A DNA stretch of 64,000 bases from Bradyrhizobium barranii subsp. apii (GTDB taxonomy: Bacteria; Pseudomonadota; Alphaproteobacteria; Rhizobiales; Xanthobacteraceae). Both the position numbers and the translations under genes were made by a program. The stretch covers positions 682,001 through 746,000 of the forward strand of contig NZ_CP096255.1 of NCBI RefSeq assembly GCF_011516635.5, read 5' to 3'. This document shows positions 37,026 to 46,614 of this stretch, in pieces (the stretch's first letter is position 1; each line of letters opens with the position of its first letter). The notes below the pieces were generated by a model that saw only the letters and a list, made by a program, of their open reading frames with translations, was not told where the DNA came from and ran no database searches.

Positions 37026-37574
37026 TGACAGCGAAAAGGCTCTCCGCGGGGCACGTATTCGACGATCGGCAAAACGATCAAGCCGCGTAGAGCTCGATCG
37101 GCTCTGGAAACCCTTGGGTGGGTACACTTTGGCCTCGCTACGCTAAAACTGCGGCTGGGCGCGCTGGTGGACTTTCCGAGTGAGAGGAATTCGTCTGCGC
37201 CGGCTCGGACCGGGAAGGCGGCGTTGATGACGGTTCCGATCGCGGCGAGGTCGCGATGGGACCAGCCGAACTCACGCGTGAATGCCTATATCGAGGTCGC
37301 AGCCGGCGAGGCCCAAGCCTTCGACCCGACTATGCGAGGAATGAGCGGCGAGACAGAACGACGGCGCTATCGAAAAATGTGGCGCACTCAGGAAACCGGC
37401 TCACCCACGCCTGTACTGCAGAGCGGCCAGTTTTCGCTAAAAACGATTGCTGACGCAAGCCGCGAGAGCCTTTGTCGATCGACAAGAACGAGGCCCACAA
37501 TATCGCAACCAAGCTGTCGATGGCTACGTCCAACGCGGTCTGCGCGCACAAGTCGCGCACGACCCCGGGAACGG
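37026..37574. other. Gap of ~550 bases, no gene recognised
   Basis: Open frames exist on both strands, but none has a recognisable motif, ribosome site or plausible composition. The stretch may be decayed sequence between the broken Spy-like gene and the PRC-barrel gene. Confidence 0.4.
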
Positions 37575-37967
37575 TCACTCCTTAGAGTATTCGAACGCCG
37601 GCAGCATCTTAAGCCCGTCCTTCGACCCTCCTGGCAATACAATCTTTTTATCAGCGAACTTGAGGCTATCGTAACGGACTACCACCAGGCGGGTGCCCAT
37701 ACCCAAGAAACCGCCGATGGACAGAACGGCATAGGGCTGCTTTCCATCTCGCGTCACAAGGAGGTCATCAATCTTCCCGATCGTTTCATTCGCGTCGTTG
37801 ACGATGCTGCTGCCAATGACCTTGGACGCTCGATAGCCGGCCGCCACCGTCTGCAGATCGACTTTTGCTATCTCTACTGATTGTGGTGCGCCCTGTGCGT
37901 TTGCGTGTGAAATAAGAAGGCCCATGCCAATCATTGCAGCGCCAGCGAACAACATCGTTCTCGTCAT
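37575..37967 (-). CDS. Secreted PRC-barrel domain protein
   Basis: The 130-residue protein has a Sec signal (MLFAGAAMIGMGLLISHANA) and a PRC-barrel domain: YRASKVIGSSIVNDANETIG, then KIDDLLVTRDGKQPYAVLSI. PRC-barrels are small beta-barrel folds found in photosynthetic reaction centres, in RimM and in many envelope stress proteins of alphaproteobacteria. It is adjacent to csbD on the same strand. Confidence 0.88.
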   Translation of the reverse strand: MTRTMLFAGAAMIGMGLLISHANAQGAPQSVEIAKVDLQTVAAGYRASKVIGSSIVNDANETIGKIDDLLVTRDGKQPYAVLSIGGFLGMGTRLVVVRYDSLKFADKKIVLPGGSKDGLKMLPAFEYSKE

Positions 37968-38074
37968 CGCTATTCTCCTTTGTCCACCTCGTTACAAGAG
38001 GCGATATCGCTAAGCGAGGGCGAGGCCGCCAAGAAAGAACTTCGACTAAGTCGATCAGCGGCCCCGATCAAAAC

Positions 38075-38275
38075 TTACTTGAGGGTAGAGAACCAACTAT
38101 CAATGTCCTTGCGAACCTGGTCCTTCGCGAAACCATATCGCTGCTGAAGCCGACCTTCTAGCTGTTCGCGTTTGCCGTTGATCGCAGTGAGATCGTCGTC
38201 GGTAAGCTTGCCCCATTTTTCCTTCACTTTGCCTTGGAACTCTTTCCAGTTTCCTTCAACTCGGTTCCAGTCCAT
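38075..38275 (-). CDS. CsbD-family stress protein (copy 1)
   Basis: The 66-residue protein begins MDWNRVEGNWKEFQGKVKEK and continues WGKLTDDDLTAINGKREQLE, the full CsbD/YjbJ pattern. It is small, very hydrophilic and probably stress-induced. A perfect FixK-like box lies 83 bases upstream. A shorter, alanine-rich family member is at 52498. Confidence 0.9.
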   Translation of the reverse strand: MDWNRVEGNWKEFQGKVKEKWGKLTDDDLTAINGKREQLEGRLQQRYGFAKDQVRKDIDSWFSTLK

Positions 38276-38357
38276 AGCGTATCTCCAAAGTTGAGATCAA
38301 ACACGCGCGCGTCGAAACGACGCTTAGCCAGTAAGGACGATTACGCTCGTCCGGTTC

Positions 38358-38371
38358 TTGACAAAGATCAA
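38358..38371. promoter_or_regulatory. FixK/FNR-type box upstream of csbD
   Basis: TTGACAAAGATCAA, 83 bases upstream of the CsbD start on the minus strand. It also lies beyond the 3' end of an ExoD pseudogene. Confidence 0.65.
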
Positions 38372-38417
38372 AGTGAGGTACGGCGGATAAGTCTGAGGAC
38401 CAGACGCCGCGATGAGC

Positions 38418-38765
38418 CACCGGAGGCCAAGATCCATTTCACGCCAAGGTCGTCTCCTAGACCGCCGCAAGTTCGACCGCCAGCACGATGACGCTGGCCC
38501 GCAGGGGCTATTCGAGAATAAGAGCCGTCCTTTTCGAGTTCGGCCAGCTAGATCAGCGCGATCACGGGGGCGGCGCCGACGAGACGCTTGGTCGCATCGA
38601 GCGGAGTGGGCCAGCGCGGATGGATAGGCCTCTCGAGATATCTCAGCACTGGCACGGCTCGCTGCACCAGATGCCGCGTCGGCAATGACCGACGGCGATG
38701 CGACGTGGACACGCCCGCATGTACTGGGCCGCGATTATCTGGAACGCGGATCGTGAGCAGCGGAT
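38418..38765 (-). pseudogene. ExoD-family gene remnant
   Basis: The minus strand matches the intact ExoD gene at 57182-57751 over several blocks: IRVPDN-type DNA similarity, RSLPTRHLVQRAVPVLRYLE, RPIHPRWPTPLDATKRLVGA, then VIALI-stop-LAELEKDGSYSRIA and GVKWILASGG. Compared with the intact copy, about 20 codons are deleted after KRLVGA, an in-frame stop follows VIALI, and the terminal stop is altered. It is clearly dead. It shows that this locus once carried an exoD paralogue next to csbD. Confidence 0.7.
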
Positions 38766-40185
38766 CGCGAAAAACACCACCCTACTGGGCGAACCCGTGG
38801 TGATTCAAAGCTTTCGAGAGAGGCTTCATAGTTGGAAGGATTGATCCGGGCCGACTTCCGGTTCACCGGGTGAGTTGCAAACCGTCTGTCAACGTCTTTC
38901 GCGGGGGCGGGCAAACGAGCGTCTCGAGATTTCGAAGCCCGCTGAATTCAACTCAACCCGAACCGTCGAATGAACCACGTCTTCACGACATGCGTCAGGA
39001 TGACATAGCTTGGAAGAATGAGGCTGAGCGCGATCCAGTAGGTCGGGGGCAGCGGGACGAAACCCAAAAAGCTCGCGAGCCAGGAGTATGGGAGGGCTAT
39101 TCCGATTGCGGCAATGATGAGGGTTGTTGTGATGAGCGCTGCGCTGGCTCGGCTTTGGAAAAACGGAATCTTAGCGGTCCGAATAATATGGATGATCAAG
39201 GTCTGGGTAAGAAGGGATTCCACGAACCATCCGGTCTGGAACAATGCCGGGTTATTCCAGGCATCAAAGCCGTAGAGCATCGTGAAATAAGTGACATAAT
39301 CGAAAATCGAGCTGATTGGGCCGATGAACAGCACGAACTTCGTGATGTTGCCAATGTCCCATCGCCGCGGCACCGCCACAAATTCTGCATCAACGTTGTC
39401 GGTTGGGATCGCGGTCTGCGAGAAGTCGTAAAGCAGGTTGTTGGTGAGCACCTGAATCGCCGTCATCGGCAAAAACGGCAGGAAGATGCTGGCCCCGAGC
39501 ACGCTGAACATATTACCAAAATTGGAGCTCGCGCCCATCTTGATATACTTGGTGATGTTGCCGAACACCTTACGCCCCTCGATGACGCCATCGCCGAGCA
39601 CCGCCAGGCTCTTCTCGAGTAAAATGATATCAGCGGACTCCTTGGCGATGTCGACGGCGCTGTCTACGGATATGCCGACGTCGGCAGTCTTCAGCGCCGG
39701 TCCGTCGTTGATGCCATCCCCCAGGAAGCCGACGACGTGCCCCTTGCGATGAAGGGCATCGATAATGGCCGCTTTCTGCGTTGGCGACACCTTGGCGAAC
39801 ACCGTCGCGGTCTCAGCCAGGTTCGCCAACTCTTCCGGTGAAAGCGCCGCCATCTCGCTGCCGAGAACGATGCGGTCCACGGAAAGACCAACATCATGGC
39901 AGATCTTGCGCGTAACAATGTCGTTGTCCCCGGTCAGGATCTTCACTTGCACGCCGCCAGCCTGTAGCGCGGCAATCGCGGGGGCGCATGTCTCCTTCGG
40001 AGGGTCAAGGAATGCGATGTAACCGAGCAACGTGAGATCGGCCTCGTCAGCGACAGAGTGCGGATTCCGACGAAGCCGGCCATGCATTCCAATTCGAAGC
40101 CGGCCGGGTATTCCGATCTGAAGCCGGCCACCCGTGGCGTCGTTCGCATGGGTCAATTTCATGATGTCGTCGAGGGCTGGGAAGG

Positions 40186-40938
40186 TCAAGAGACCGGTTG
40201 ATCTTGAGCGGGTTGCTTCTGCTTCCTGAGGCTCTCTCCTTTGAGTTCGATGCGGTAGGCATTGTGGACGAGGCGATCGAGAATCGCGTCGGCGATGGTG
40301 GGGTTGCCGATGATTTCGTACCAGCGATCGACGGGCAGCTGGCTGGTGACGATAATCGAGCGGGCTTCGTATCGATCCTCGACGATTTCGAGCAAATCAC
40401 GGCGCTGGTCGGCGTCGAGAGGTTCTGGTCCCCAGTCGTCCAGGATCAGCAGATCAAGTCGTGCGATCGCCCGCAGCATCTTGGTATAGCGGCCATCGGC
40501 GCGGCCGAGTGCGAGAGCGGCGAAGAGACGCGGCACACGATGGTAGGCAACTGAGAAGTCGTCTCGGCAAGCCTTGTTGCCGAGGGCACAAGCGAGCCAG
40601 CTCTTGCCGACGCCGCACGGCCCGGTAACAAGGAGATTATGTCGTGCCCGGATCCAGTCGCCAGCGGCGAGTTTTAGAAAGAGCGTGCGGTCGAGGCCGC
40701 GGATAGCGCGGTAATCGACATCCTCGACGCAGGCGGCATGACGCAGCTTGGCGGCTCGAGCTCTGCTTTCGAACCGCTTTTGCTGGCGCAGCGTTTTCTC
40801 GTGTTCCAGGAGCAACGCCAGCCATTCGGCGTGTTCGAGGCTGCGCGCTTCGGACTGGGCATCGAGGTCCTTGAAGCCTTTGGCCATACCGTGGAGACCA
40901 AGGCTATGCAGCAGGTCGAGGGTGGGATGGGTGAGCAT
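40186..40938 (-). CDS. istB: IS21-family helper ATPase IstB
   Basis: The 250-residue AAA+ protein starts at 40936-40938, with GAAAGGA about nine bases upstream. It has the IstB N-terminal region (LTHPTLDLLHSLGLHGMAKG), Walker A LLVTGPCGVGKSWLACALG, Walker B LLILDDWGPEPL and sensor-like IIVTSQLPVDRWYEII. It selects target DNA and activates the IstA transposase. It follows istA closely. Confidence 0.93.
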   Translation of the reverse strand: MLTHPTLDLLHSLGLHGMAKGFKDLDAQSEARSLEHAEWLALLLEHEKTLRQQKRFESRARAAKLRHAACVEDVDYRAIRGLDRTLFLKLAAGDWIRARHNLLVTGPCGVGKSWLACALGNKACRDDFSVAYHRVPRLFAALALGRADGRYTKMLRAIARLDLLILDDWGPEPLDADQRRDLLEIVEDRYEARSIIVTSQLPVDRWYEIIGNPTIADAILDRLVHNAYRIELKGESLRKQKQPAQDQPVS

Positions 40939-40952
40939 GCTGGATAATCCTT

Positions 40953-42488
40953 TCAATGGAAGTAACCGGGGCCGCGCAGATTGGGATGTTCGATGATCGC
41001 GTCCTCGGTATCGCGAGAACTGCGTTCGAGCTTGTTGGCGATGATGGAGGCGATGCTCTTGTAGGTCAGTGCGCTGACCGCGACCGCGCGGGCCGCGATC
41101 AGCTCGGCGCGTTCGGGATCAATATCCTTGAACAGCCGAAGCACGCCGAGACAGGTCCGGAATCCCTGTTCGGGATGAGGCCGATTGGCCAGGATGGCGA
41201 GAACGAGCCCCTCGGTGTTGGGCCCGATCGACCGCCCCCAGCGCCGGAATCGATCGGGAGTCCACTCGGCGTAACGCCGATGCGCACTGGGCATGTGATC
41301 GGGATCAGTGCCGTGCCGGCGGCCGCCATAACGGCGCTGGTGAGCAGCAACACGCAAACCCCGATGGAACAACTCGATGGTCCGGGTGGTGGCGCGAACG
41401 TCGACCTGCTCCCGGATCAGGCCGTGTGGAACTGAGTAGAAGAAGCCGTCGACCTCGACGTGATAATCGAGCGAGACGCGGGCCAGGAGCCATTCCGCGA
41501 ACTGATAGTCGGCATCCGGCAACGGCGCCAGGACAGGCATCTCGACGGTCTCGAACAATTGTCGGCGGCTGACGCCGATCCGGCGCATGACGTGGGCGTT
41601 GATGCGCTCCAGCGCGGCGGCGATTGCCGCATTCGCCTCAGCCAGCGAGAAGAAGGTCTGCCGGCGAAGCCGCCCGAGGATATAGGTCTGGGCAAAACGC
41701 ACTCCGGCTTCCACTTTTGCCTTATCCCGGGGCTTTCTTGGCCGTGCCGGAAGGATGCCAACGCCGTAATGGGACGCCATCATCCCGTAGCTGCGATTGA
41801 TTTCGGGGTCGTAGAACGACGCCCGGTGCACGCCGGACTTCAGATTGTCAGGGACGACGAGGCGTGGCACCCCGCCAAAGAACCGGAACATTCGGACATG
41901 AGCCTCGATCCAGTCCGAAAGTGTCTGCGTCCAGGTCGCCTCGGCGTAGGTGTAATTCGAGGCGCCAAGCACGGCGACGAAGATCTCCGCGTCGCGCACA
42001 ACCCCGGTTGCGCGATCAACGATCATGATCTTCTTGCCGGAGTAATCGACAAAGACCTTGTCGCCGGCCGGATGGTCCTGCCGCATCGTCGGAGACAGCC
42101 GCCGCTCGAATTCCCGGAATAAATCGCAGAACCGGCTGTAGCCATAACCTTCCGGATGGACCGCCCGGTACTCCTCCCACAGCACCATCAGATTGACGCC
42201 AGGCCGCTTCAGCTCACAGGCCAGCGAGGCCCAATCCGGCTCCCGGCGCCGGCGGAAGCCGCGCCTGACGCCGGCATGGGCAAACAGACGTTGTTCAAGA
42301 ACGGCGTCGGTCAGATCGCCCGCCAAAGGCCACGCCAGCCCGGCAGTCGAGGCACGCTTGAGATTGTCCTGGATCGTGCTGCGCGCCACCCCGAGCGTGC
42401 GCCCGATCTCCCGGGCGCTCACCCCATCACGGGCAAGCCGCAGCATCTGTCGTATCTGTCGCATGGTCAGTTCTCTCTTGGCCGGCAT
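40953..42488 (-). CDS. istA: IS21-family transposase IstA
   Basis: The 511-residue DDE transposase starts at 42486-42488 (MPAKRELTMRQIRQMLRLAR). It has a helix-turn-helix (VSAREIGRTLGVARSTIQDN), then the RNase H-like core with VFVDYSGKKIMIVDRATG (first Asp), PRLVVPDNLKSGVHRASF (second Asp) and a C-terminal barrel. It is intact, so the element may still be active. Confidence 0.93.
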   Translation of the reverse strand: MPAKRELTMRQIRQMLRLARDGVSAREIGRTLGVARSTIQDNLKRASTAGLAWPLAGDLTDAVLEQRLFAHAGVRRGFRRRREPDWASLACELKRPGVNLMVLWEEYRAVHPEGYGYSRFCDLFREFERRLSPTMRQDHPAGDKVFVDYSGKKIMIVDRATGVVRDAEIFVAVLGASNYTYAEATWTQTLSDWIEAHVRMFRFFGGVPRLVVPDNLKSGVHRASFYDPEINRSYGMMASHYGVGILPARPRKPRDKAKVEAGVRFAQTYILGRLRRQTFFSLAEANAAIAAALERINAHVMRRIGVSRRQLFETVEMPVLAPLPDADYQFAEWLLARVSLDYHVEVDGFFYSVPHGLIREQVDVRATTRTIELFHRGLRVAAHQRRYGGRRHGTDPDHMPSAHRRYAEWTPDRFRRWGRSIGPNTEGLVLAILANRPHPEQGFRTCLGVLRLFKDIDPERAELIAARAVAVSALTYKSIASIIANKLERSSRDTEDAIIEHPNLRGPGYFH

Positions 42489-44448
42489 CCGCTTCCCCTC
42501 GTGGATCAACGAGGGACTTGATGCCTGAAGGACTGACCCAAACGAAAACGCCGACTTCCAAAACCCGGCCGGCTTCAAATCGGAATGCCGGCCGGTTTCA
42601 TTTCGGAATCGTGGCCGGCTTCAAATCGGAACGATGGCCGGCTTCAAGTCGGAATACCCGGCCGGAATAAATCGGAATCCGCAACAGAGTACGTCGCCTG
42701 AGTTGGCGGCATCTCCTTGGTGGCGACGGCGATGACCCGAAATCCGTCCGCGTTGAGCTTTGCCGTCGTTTCCTTCGCGGAGGCGAGATGGCTCTCATCG
42801 AGGAGACCCGTTTCGCCGCCGATCGCGTAGTGCTTACAAACCGCGAAGACTTCTTCGACGGCGCCTTTGCAGATGAGGATATGAACCCCATCGTCGCGCC
42901 CGAGAACGACGGACATTCTGCGCCTCTCGAAGTCGAATGGTATTTCGTCGATCTCCTTGAACCGCTCTCGAACCTTTAGGCCACCTTCGAGATCGCCGTG
43001 CTTCAGGACCGCGACGTCGAGCAGGTTCTTGAGGCCGGACTGGTAATAACTATTCAGATAGGCGTACTCGAGCACCCTGTCCGAATCCGCGCCCCTGATA
43101 TCAAGGTGGCGCTTGAGAATGATCAGGTCCTGAGTGAGCGTGCCGGTCTTGTCCGTGCACAACACGTCCATGGCCCCGAAGTTCTGGATTGCATTGAGAC
43201 GCTTAACAATGACCTTCTTTCGGGACATTGCCATTGCGCCCTTTGCCAGATTGACCGTCACGATCATCGGCAGCATCTCAGGCGTTAAACCTACCGCTAC
43301 GGCGACCGCAAACAACAGCGCTTCGAGCCAATTGCCCTTGGTCACGCCATTGATTACGAACACGAGAGGCGCCATCACGAGAATGAACCCGAGCATCAAC
43401 CAGGTAAATCGAGTGATACCCTTGTCGAAGCTCGTGAGCTCTCGGGTCTCTGCGATTGCCGTCGCCACGATGCCAAATGCAGTTCGCGGGCCGGTCAGCA
43501 CGACGACGCCACAGCCGATTCCGCTGACGACGGCGCTGCCCATAAAGCAGATATTGGGGAGATCAAATGGCGTCTCTGCCGAACCTTCATGCGCCGCCGC
43601 GAATTTCTCAAGCGGCATTGCCTCGCCAGTGAGGGTCGACTGGTTGATGAAGAGATCCTTGGCTGAAATCAGCCTGACGTCGGCTGGGATCATGTCTCCG
43701 GCAGACAGCAGAACGATGTCGCCAGGCACAAGTTGATCAATCGGAATATCGGCGTGGTCGGCAGCCCCCTGTCGGCGCACAGAGGTCGTTATTGATACCA
43801 TCTTCTGCAATTCGTCGGCAGCATTGTTCGACCGATATTCCTGAAGGAAGCCTAGGGTGATGCTCAGGACGACCATAATTGCGATCATGATCGCTGCACG
43901 CTGATCGCCGAGGAAATAGGATGCTGTCGCCAACGATAGCAGAAGGATATTCAGCGGATTTATCGAGCGCGCGGCAAGATCACCGAGAACCGTATGACGC
44001 GCTTGTCGAGCGACCCGATTAAGCCCGACTGAGCGAAGCTGCTCCTCGGCCTGACCAGGGGCGAGGCCCGCCGCCGTGCTGGACATCCGCAGCAATGCCT
44101 CGTCGGGCGATAGGCGAGCGACTTCGGCCAGGGCTTTTCCGCTTGGGGTCGATCCTTCGAGTGTGATCGACGGCGACGGCACAGGGACCAAAGTAGTCGT
44201 CACCGCTATCGGATCCGGCTTGTTCAAGAACACGTCTCCTTGCACCGACGGGATCCGCTTGAATCAATGAAAAGAGCTGCTCGGAGGAGCAAGCGTCGCA
44301 TTCTCCTGAGCTCATCGGACTAATCTTCGCTGCGACGAGAGGCGATTAGCTACGCCGCCACTGCATCCTGCCGTTGGTGTTCGCAAGCAGGACGTCGGCT
44401 TGAGCAATCGAACGAGTTTAGAGAATATCGGCTGGCAACGCGTGAACT

Positions 44449-44462
44449 TTGATGAGGATCAA
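44449..44462. promoter_or_regulatory. FixK/FNR-type box, mgtA side
   Basis: TTGATGAGGATCAA, 204 bases upstream of mgtA and 231 bases upstream of the gene at 44693. Either could be its target. Confidence 0.6.
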
Positions 44463-44579
44463 AGGCCGCTCGCTCCGCACATCGAAGGCAGCAGAGCTCG
44501 GAGCCCTCCTTCCATGGTATTGGTCAAGCCTGCCGGCGGACAATCAACGTCTCAAAGACAAGCTCTTCCCTGGCTGTCA

Positions 44580-44593
44580 TTGACCTAGGTCAA
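44580..44593. promoter_or_regulatory. FixK/FNR-type box, 44693 side
   Basis: TTGACCTAGGTCAA, a perfect 14-bp palindrome 100 bases upstream of the ATG at 44693. Confidence 0.65.
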
Positions 44594-44657
44594 TAGGCAC
44601 GCAATAAACAAGTCCGGCATAGCAGGAACCATCGTCGGTCGGCGCCATTCGTTCTTC

Positions 44658-44671
44658 GTCCGATACCGGAC
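44658..44671. promoter_or_regulatory. 14-bp palindrome GTCCGATACCGGAC
   Basis: It shares the core of the 16-bp palindromes at 34471, 47910 and 57890. It lies 22 bases before the ATG at 44693, so a bound protein here would sit over or just after the promoter. Confidence 0.45.
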
Positions 44672-44692
44672 GCATAACAATTGGTGAACACC

Positions 44693-44944
44693 ATGAAAAG
44701 ACTGCTCGTAGCGATGGTCGCCATCGTCGCGTTCTCTGCACCCTCATTGGCGGCTGAAACGGCCAAGACTGTCGGCCAGGCGCCGCCATCGTTCTACCTG
44801 GCTCAGGATACCTCGACTTTGAAATGTCAAATCGTCGAAGCTCAGCCCGCTGCTGGCAGCAGCATGAAGGTCATCGGCGCTGCTCACGCGACAAAGGCAT
44901 CAGCAGAGACGGCTTTGAAGGCGGACAAGACCTGCGCCAAGTAA
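44693..44944 (+). CDS. Small secreted hypothetical protein
   Basis: The 83-residue protein has a Sec signal (MKRLLVAMVAIVAFSAPSLA, cleavage near AAETAK). The short mature part contains two cysteines (LKCQIVEAQ and KTCAK) and a repeated A/K pattern. The cysteines could form a disulfide in the periplasm. A FixK-like box and a palindrome lie upstream, so it is probably part of the low-oxygen set. The family is unrecognised. Confidence 0.75.
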   Translation: MKRLLVAMVAIVAFSAPSLAAETAKTVGQAPPSFYLAQDTSTLKCQIVEAQPAAGSSMKVIGAAHATKASAETALKADKTCAK

Positions 44945-45139
44945 TTGAGTGCCGGCGCGAGCACGGGACGGGTCTGTTAGTTTGCCTATCCGCTCCGAAA
45001 CCACCGACCCGTCCCGCCGCTACCGGCTGTACCGAGGGCGCCGCTTCCATCAAACGCCAGATCGATCGCTGGGCGTTTAGCTTCGCGTAGCCAGCACAAC
45101 ACGAACTTTTCCAGCTCAAATATCCTCAAGGAAGACGTC

Positions 45140-45610
45140 ATGCGCAAGACCCTCATTCTCGCTACGATTGCGGCCTTGTTGGCGGGTACGGCCATACCCG
45201 GATCAGCGGTCGCGCGCGACCGTTCGGACCGGCCAGAATTGACCTCGAGCCAGATCACAGATCAGGCGTCGGCTCGCGCCGCCCAGATGAAGGCTGACCT
45301 GCGTCTCACTGCCGAGCAGGAGAAGAACTGGCCTGCTTTTGAAACAGCAGTGGTGGATATTTGGAAGAAGCAGACCGAACAGCAGATTGCTTGGCGAAAT
45401 GCCCACGCCAAACAACAGGGCAGCGTCGATCTCATCGACGAAATGCGTAAAGATGCTGACCAGCAAATCGACGAAGCGAATGCGCGGAAGAAGCTCGCAG
45501 ACGCCGCCCAACCGCTTTACGTCGGTCTCGACGACCAGCAGAAGCACCGCTTTACCGAGGCCCTTTTTCGCAGGGGTCGTGATCGCAGCGCCATTGAGCA
45601 CCGAAATTGA
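45140..45610 (+). CDS. Spy/CpxP-like LTxxQ periplasmic protein
   Basis: The 156-residue protein has a Sec signal (LILATIAALLAGTAIPGSAV, cleavage after ARD). The helical core contains LRLTAEQEKNWPAFETAVVD and LIDEMRKDADQQIDEANARK, then LDDQQKHRFTEALFRR, repeating the LTxxQ family pattern. Members are periplasmic chaperones or stress buffers. The closest relative in the window is the frameshifted gene at 36445. Confidence 0.82.
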   Translation: MRKTLILATIAALLAGTAIPGSAVARDRSDRPELTSSQITDQASARAAQMKADLRLTAEQEKNWPAFETAVVDIWKKQTEQQIAWRNAHAKQQGSVDLIDEMRKDADQQIDEANARKKLADAAQPLYVGLDDQQKHRFTEALFRRGRDRSAIEHRN

Positions 45611-45676
45611 ATAGCAGGCAGCTCTTCTGGCTGCTCGCTTTGCAGGACTCCTTGAGTCAAGAATCCGGAGATTTCG

Positions 45677-46227
45677 ATACGTAGATTATTCTACTTTGGC
45701 GCGGCTGCTGTCGCGCTCTCAATGAGCGCGAATAGCGGGAATGCCATGTCGATCGACCTCGGCGCATGACTGAAGCCCGCGCTCGATGCCAACAGCCTAG
45801 TACAAAAGACGGCGGTCTTCACTGTCGAAGGCTACCGCTCTTCTATTTCAACGGCTGGCACGGACCCGGCTGCTATGGTTGCGGCTTTGCCTGGCGGCGC
45901 AACCTCGGCTGGGGCGGCGAATATGGCTGGCAAAGCTGGAGCTACGGACCGGCCGAGCGGCGCTACGGCCACGGCGGAAGGGAGCGCGGAACGATCGAAG
46001 GCCCGGGCAGGAACGTCGAGGGCGGCACCACCACTCACCGCAACCCGCCGGTAGCGGGACCGAAAGGCGGCGCAGACATCAACGCTGGCGGCCAAGTACA
46101 GAAGAATGCTGCGCCCGTCGGTGGCAGCCGGATGCAGAAGAACACCCAGCCCGCCAGCGTCAACCAGGGTGGCGGCCAAGGCGGCGGTCCGGGCGTCAGC
46201 CAGGGCAGCGGTGGCGAGAAGCGATAA
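45677..46227 (+). pseudogene. Secreted Gly-rich protein gene with start, stop and frame lesions
   Basis: After GGAG at 45667-45670, six bases precede ATA (45677-45679), where an ATG would be expected. The frame reads RRLFYFGAAAVALSMSANSG, NAMSIDLGA, then TGA, then LKPALDANSLVQKTAVFTVE and GYR. The frame then changes and continues LFYFNGWHGPGCYGCGFAWR and a glycine/asparagine/glutamine-rich tail to 46227. Restoring the three lesions gives a secreted protein of about 180 residues. The decay order is unknown. The tail alone could still be expressed from an internal start but would lack a signal peptide. Confidence 0.6.
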
Positions 46228-46614
46228 CGCCCGCTCCATCTACTCCCAATGGAAAAGTAAAGAGGCCACCAACGCGGTCTCTTTCTTTCGCGCTCGGATG
46301 CATTACGTCGCCGCCTTCATGAACTGGGCCGTGCCCGGAAATCCGAGCGGACGGCTTGCTCGATAGCGACCAAATGAGCAGCGCAACGAAATGACGTGAT
46401 GTGCGAAGAGGCGACATCGCCCCGCTGCTTGAAATGAAAGTTGCCGCCGAGCCGCCAATAAAATGACCCCCACCCAGCAGGGGGGATACTGAGCGGGGCG
46501 CTTACACTGAGCTTCGGAGCGGCTCCGGGGGGCATCTCCCAATGTAATCAGCTTAGAGATCGAGCCTACCGCGCTGCGTATTCGTTCCTTCTTGAGCGGC
46601 GGTTGCTGATGCAA
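46228..46614. other. Gap of ~390 bases, no gene recognised
   Basis: I see no conserved frame or regulatory box. Weak short inverted repeats only. Confidence 0.4.

Larger units (their letters stand above)
40059..42683 (-). mobile_element. IS21-family insertion sequence, complete
   Basis: A 2,625-bp element with istA and istB in order on the minus strand. The outer ends are 12-bp inverted repeats TGCGGATTCCGA (40059-40070 and, inverted, 42672-42683). The target duplication ACAGAG is perfect (40053-40058 and 42684-42689). Each end carries several spaced copies of a motif close to ATTCCGATTTGAAGCCGGCC, as expected for IS21 transposase-binding sites. Confidence 0.93.
38948..44245 (-). pseudogene. 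mgtA: MgtA-type P-ATPase split by an IS21-family element
   Basis: The N-terminal part (44245 down to 42690) has the cation ATPase N-domain, TM1-TM4 with VGLTPEMLPMIVTVNLAKGA, and the phosphorylation site VLCTDKTGTLTQD. The C-terminal part (40058 down to 38948) has the hinge GFLGDGINDGPALKTADVGI and the last membrane helices. Joining the two parts after removing the element and one ACAGAG duplication restores an uninterrupted frame (TYSVADEADLTLLGY) of 888 residues, the normal length for Mg2+-importing P3B ATPases. The gene is therefore intact except for the insertion. FixK-like boxes lie 204 and 335 bases upstream. Confidence 0.92.
44246..44692. promoter_or_regulatory. Divergent promoter region of mgtA and the 44693 gene
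   Basis: About 450 bases without a gene. It holds two FixK-like boxes and a 14-bp palindrome (listed separately). Confidence 0.5.

Noticed and set aside
37167..37880. A 237-codon plus-strand frame before the PRC-barrel gene
   Set aside because: No motif or ribosome site, biased composition, and it runs antisense into the PRC-barrel gene.
40198..42521. Plus-strand frames across the IS21 element
   Set aside because: They are antisense to istA and istB and have no independent features.
44611..44622. AGTCCGGCATAG as another copy of the 16-bp palindrome
   Set aside because: Only one half-site matches; no dyad.
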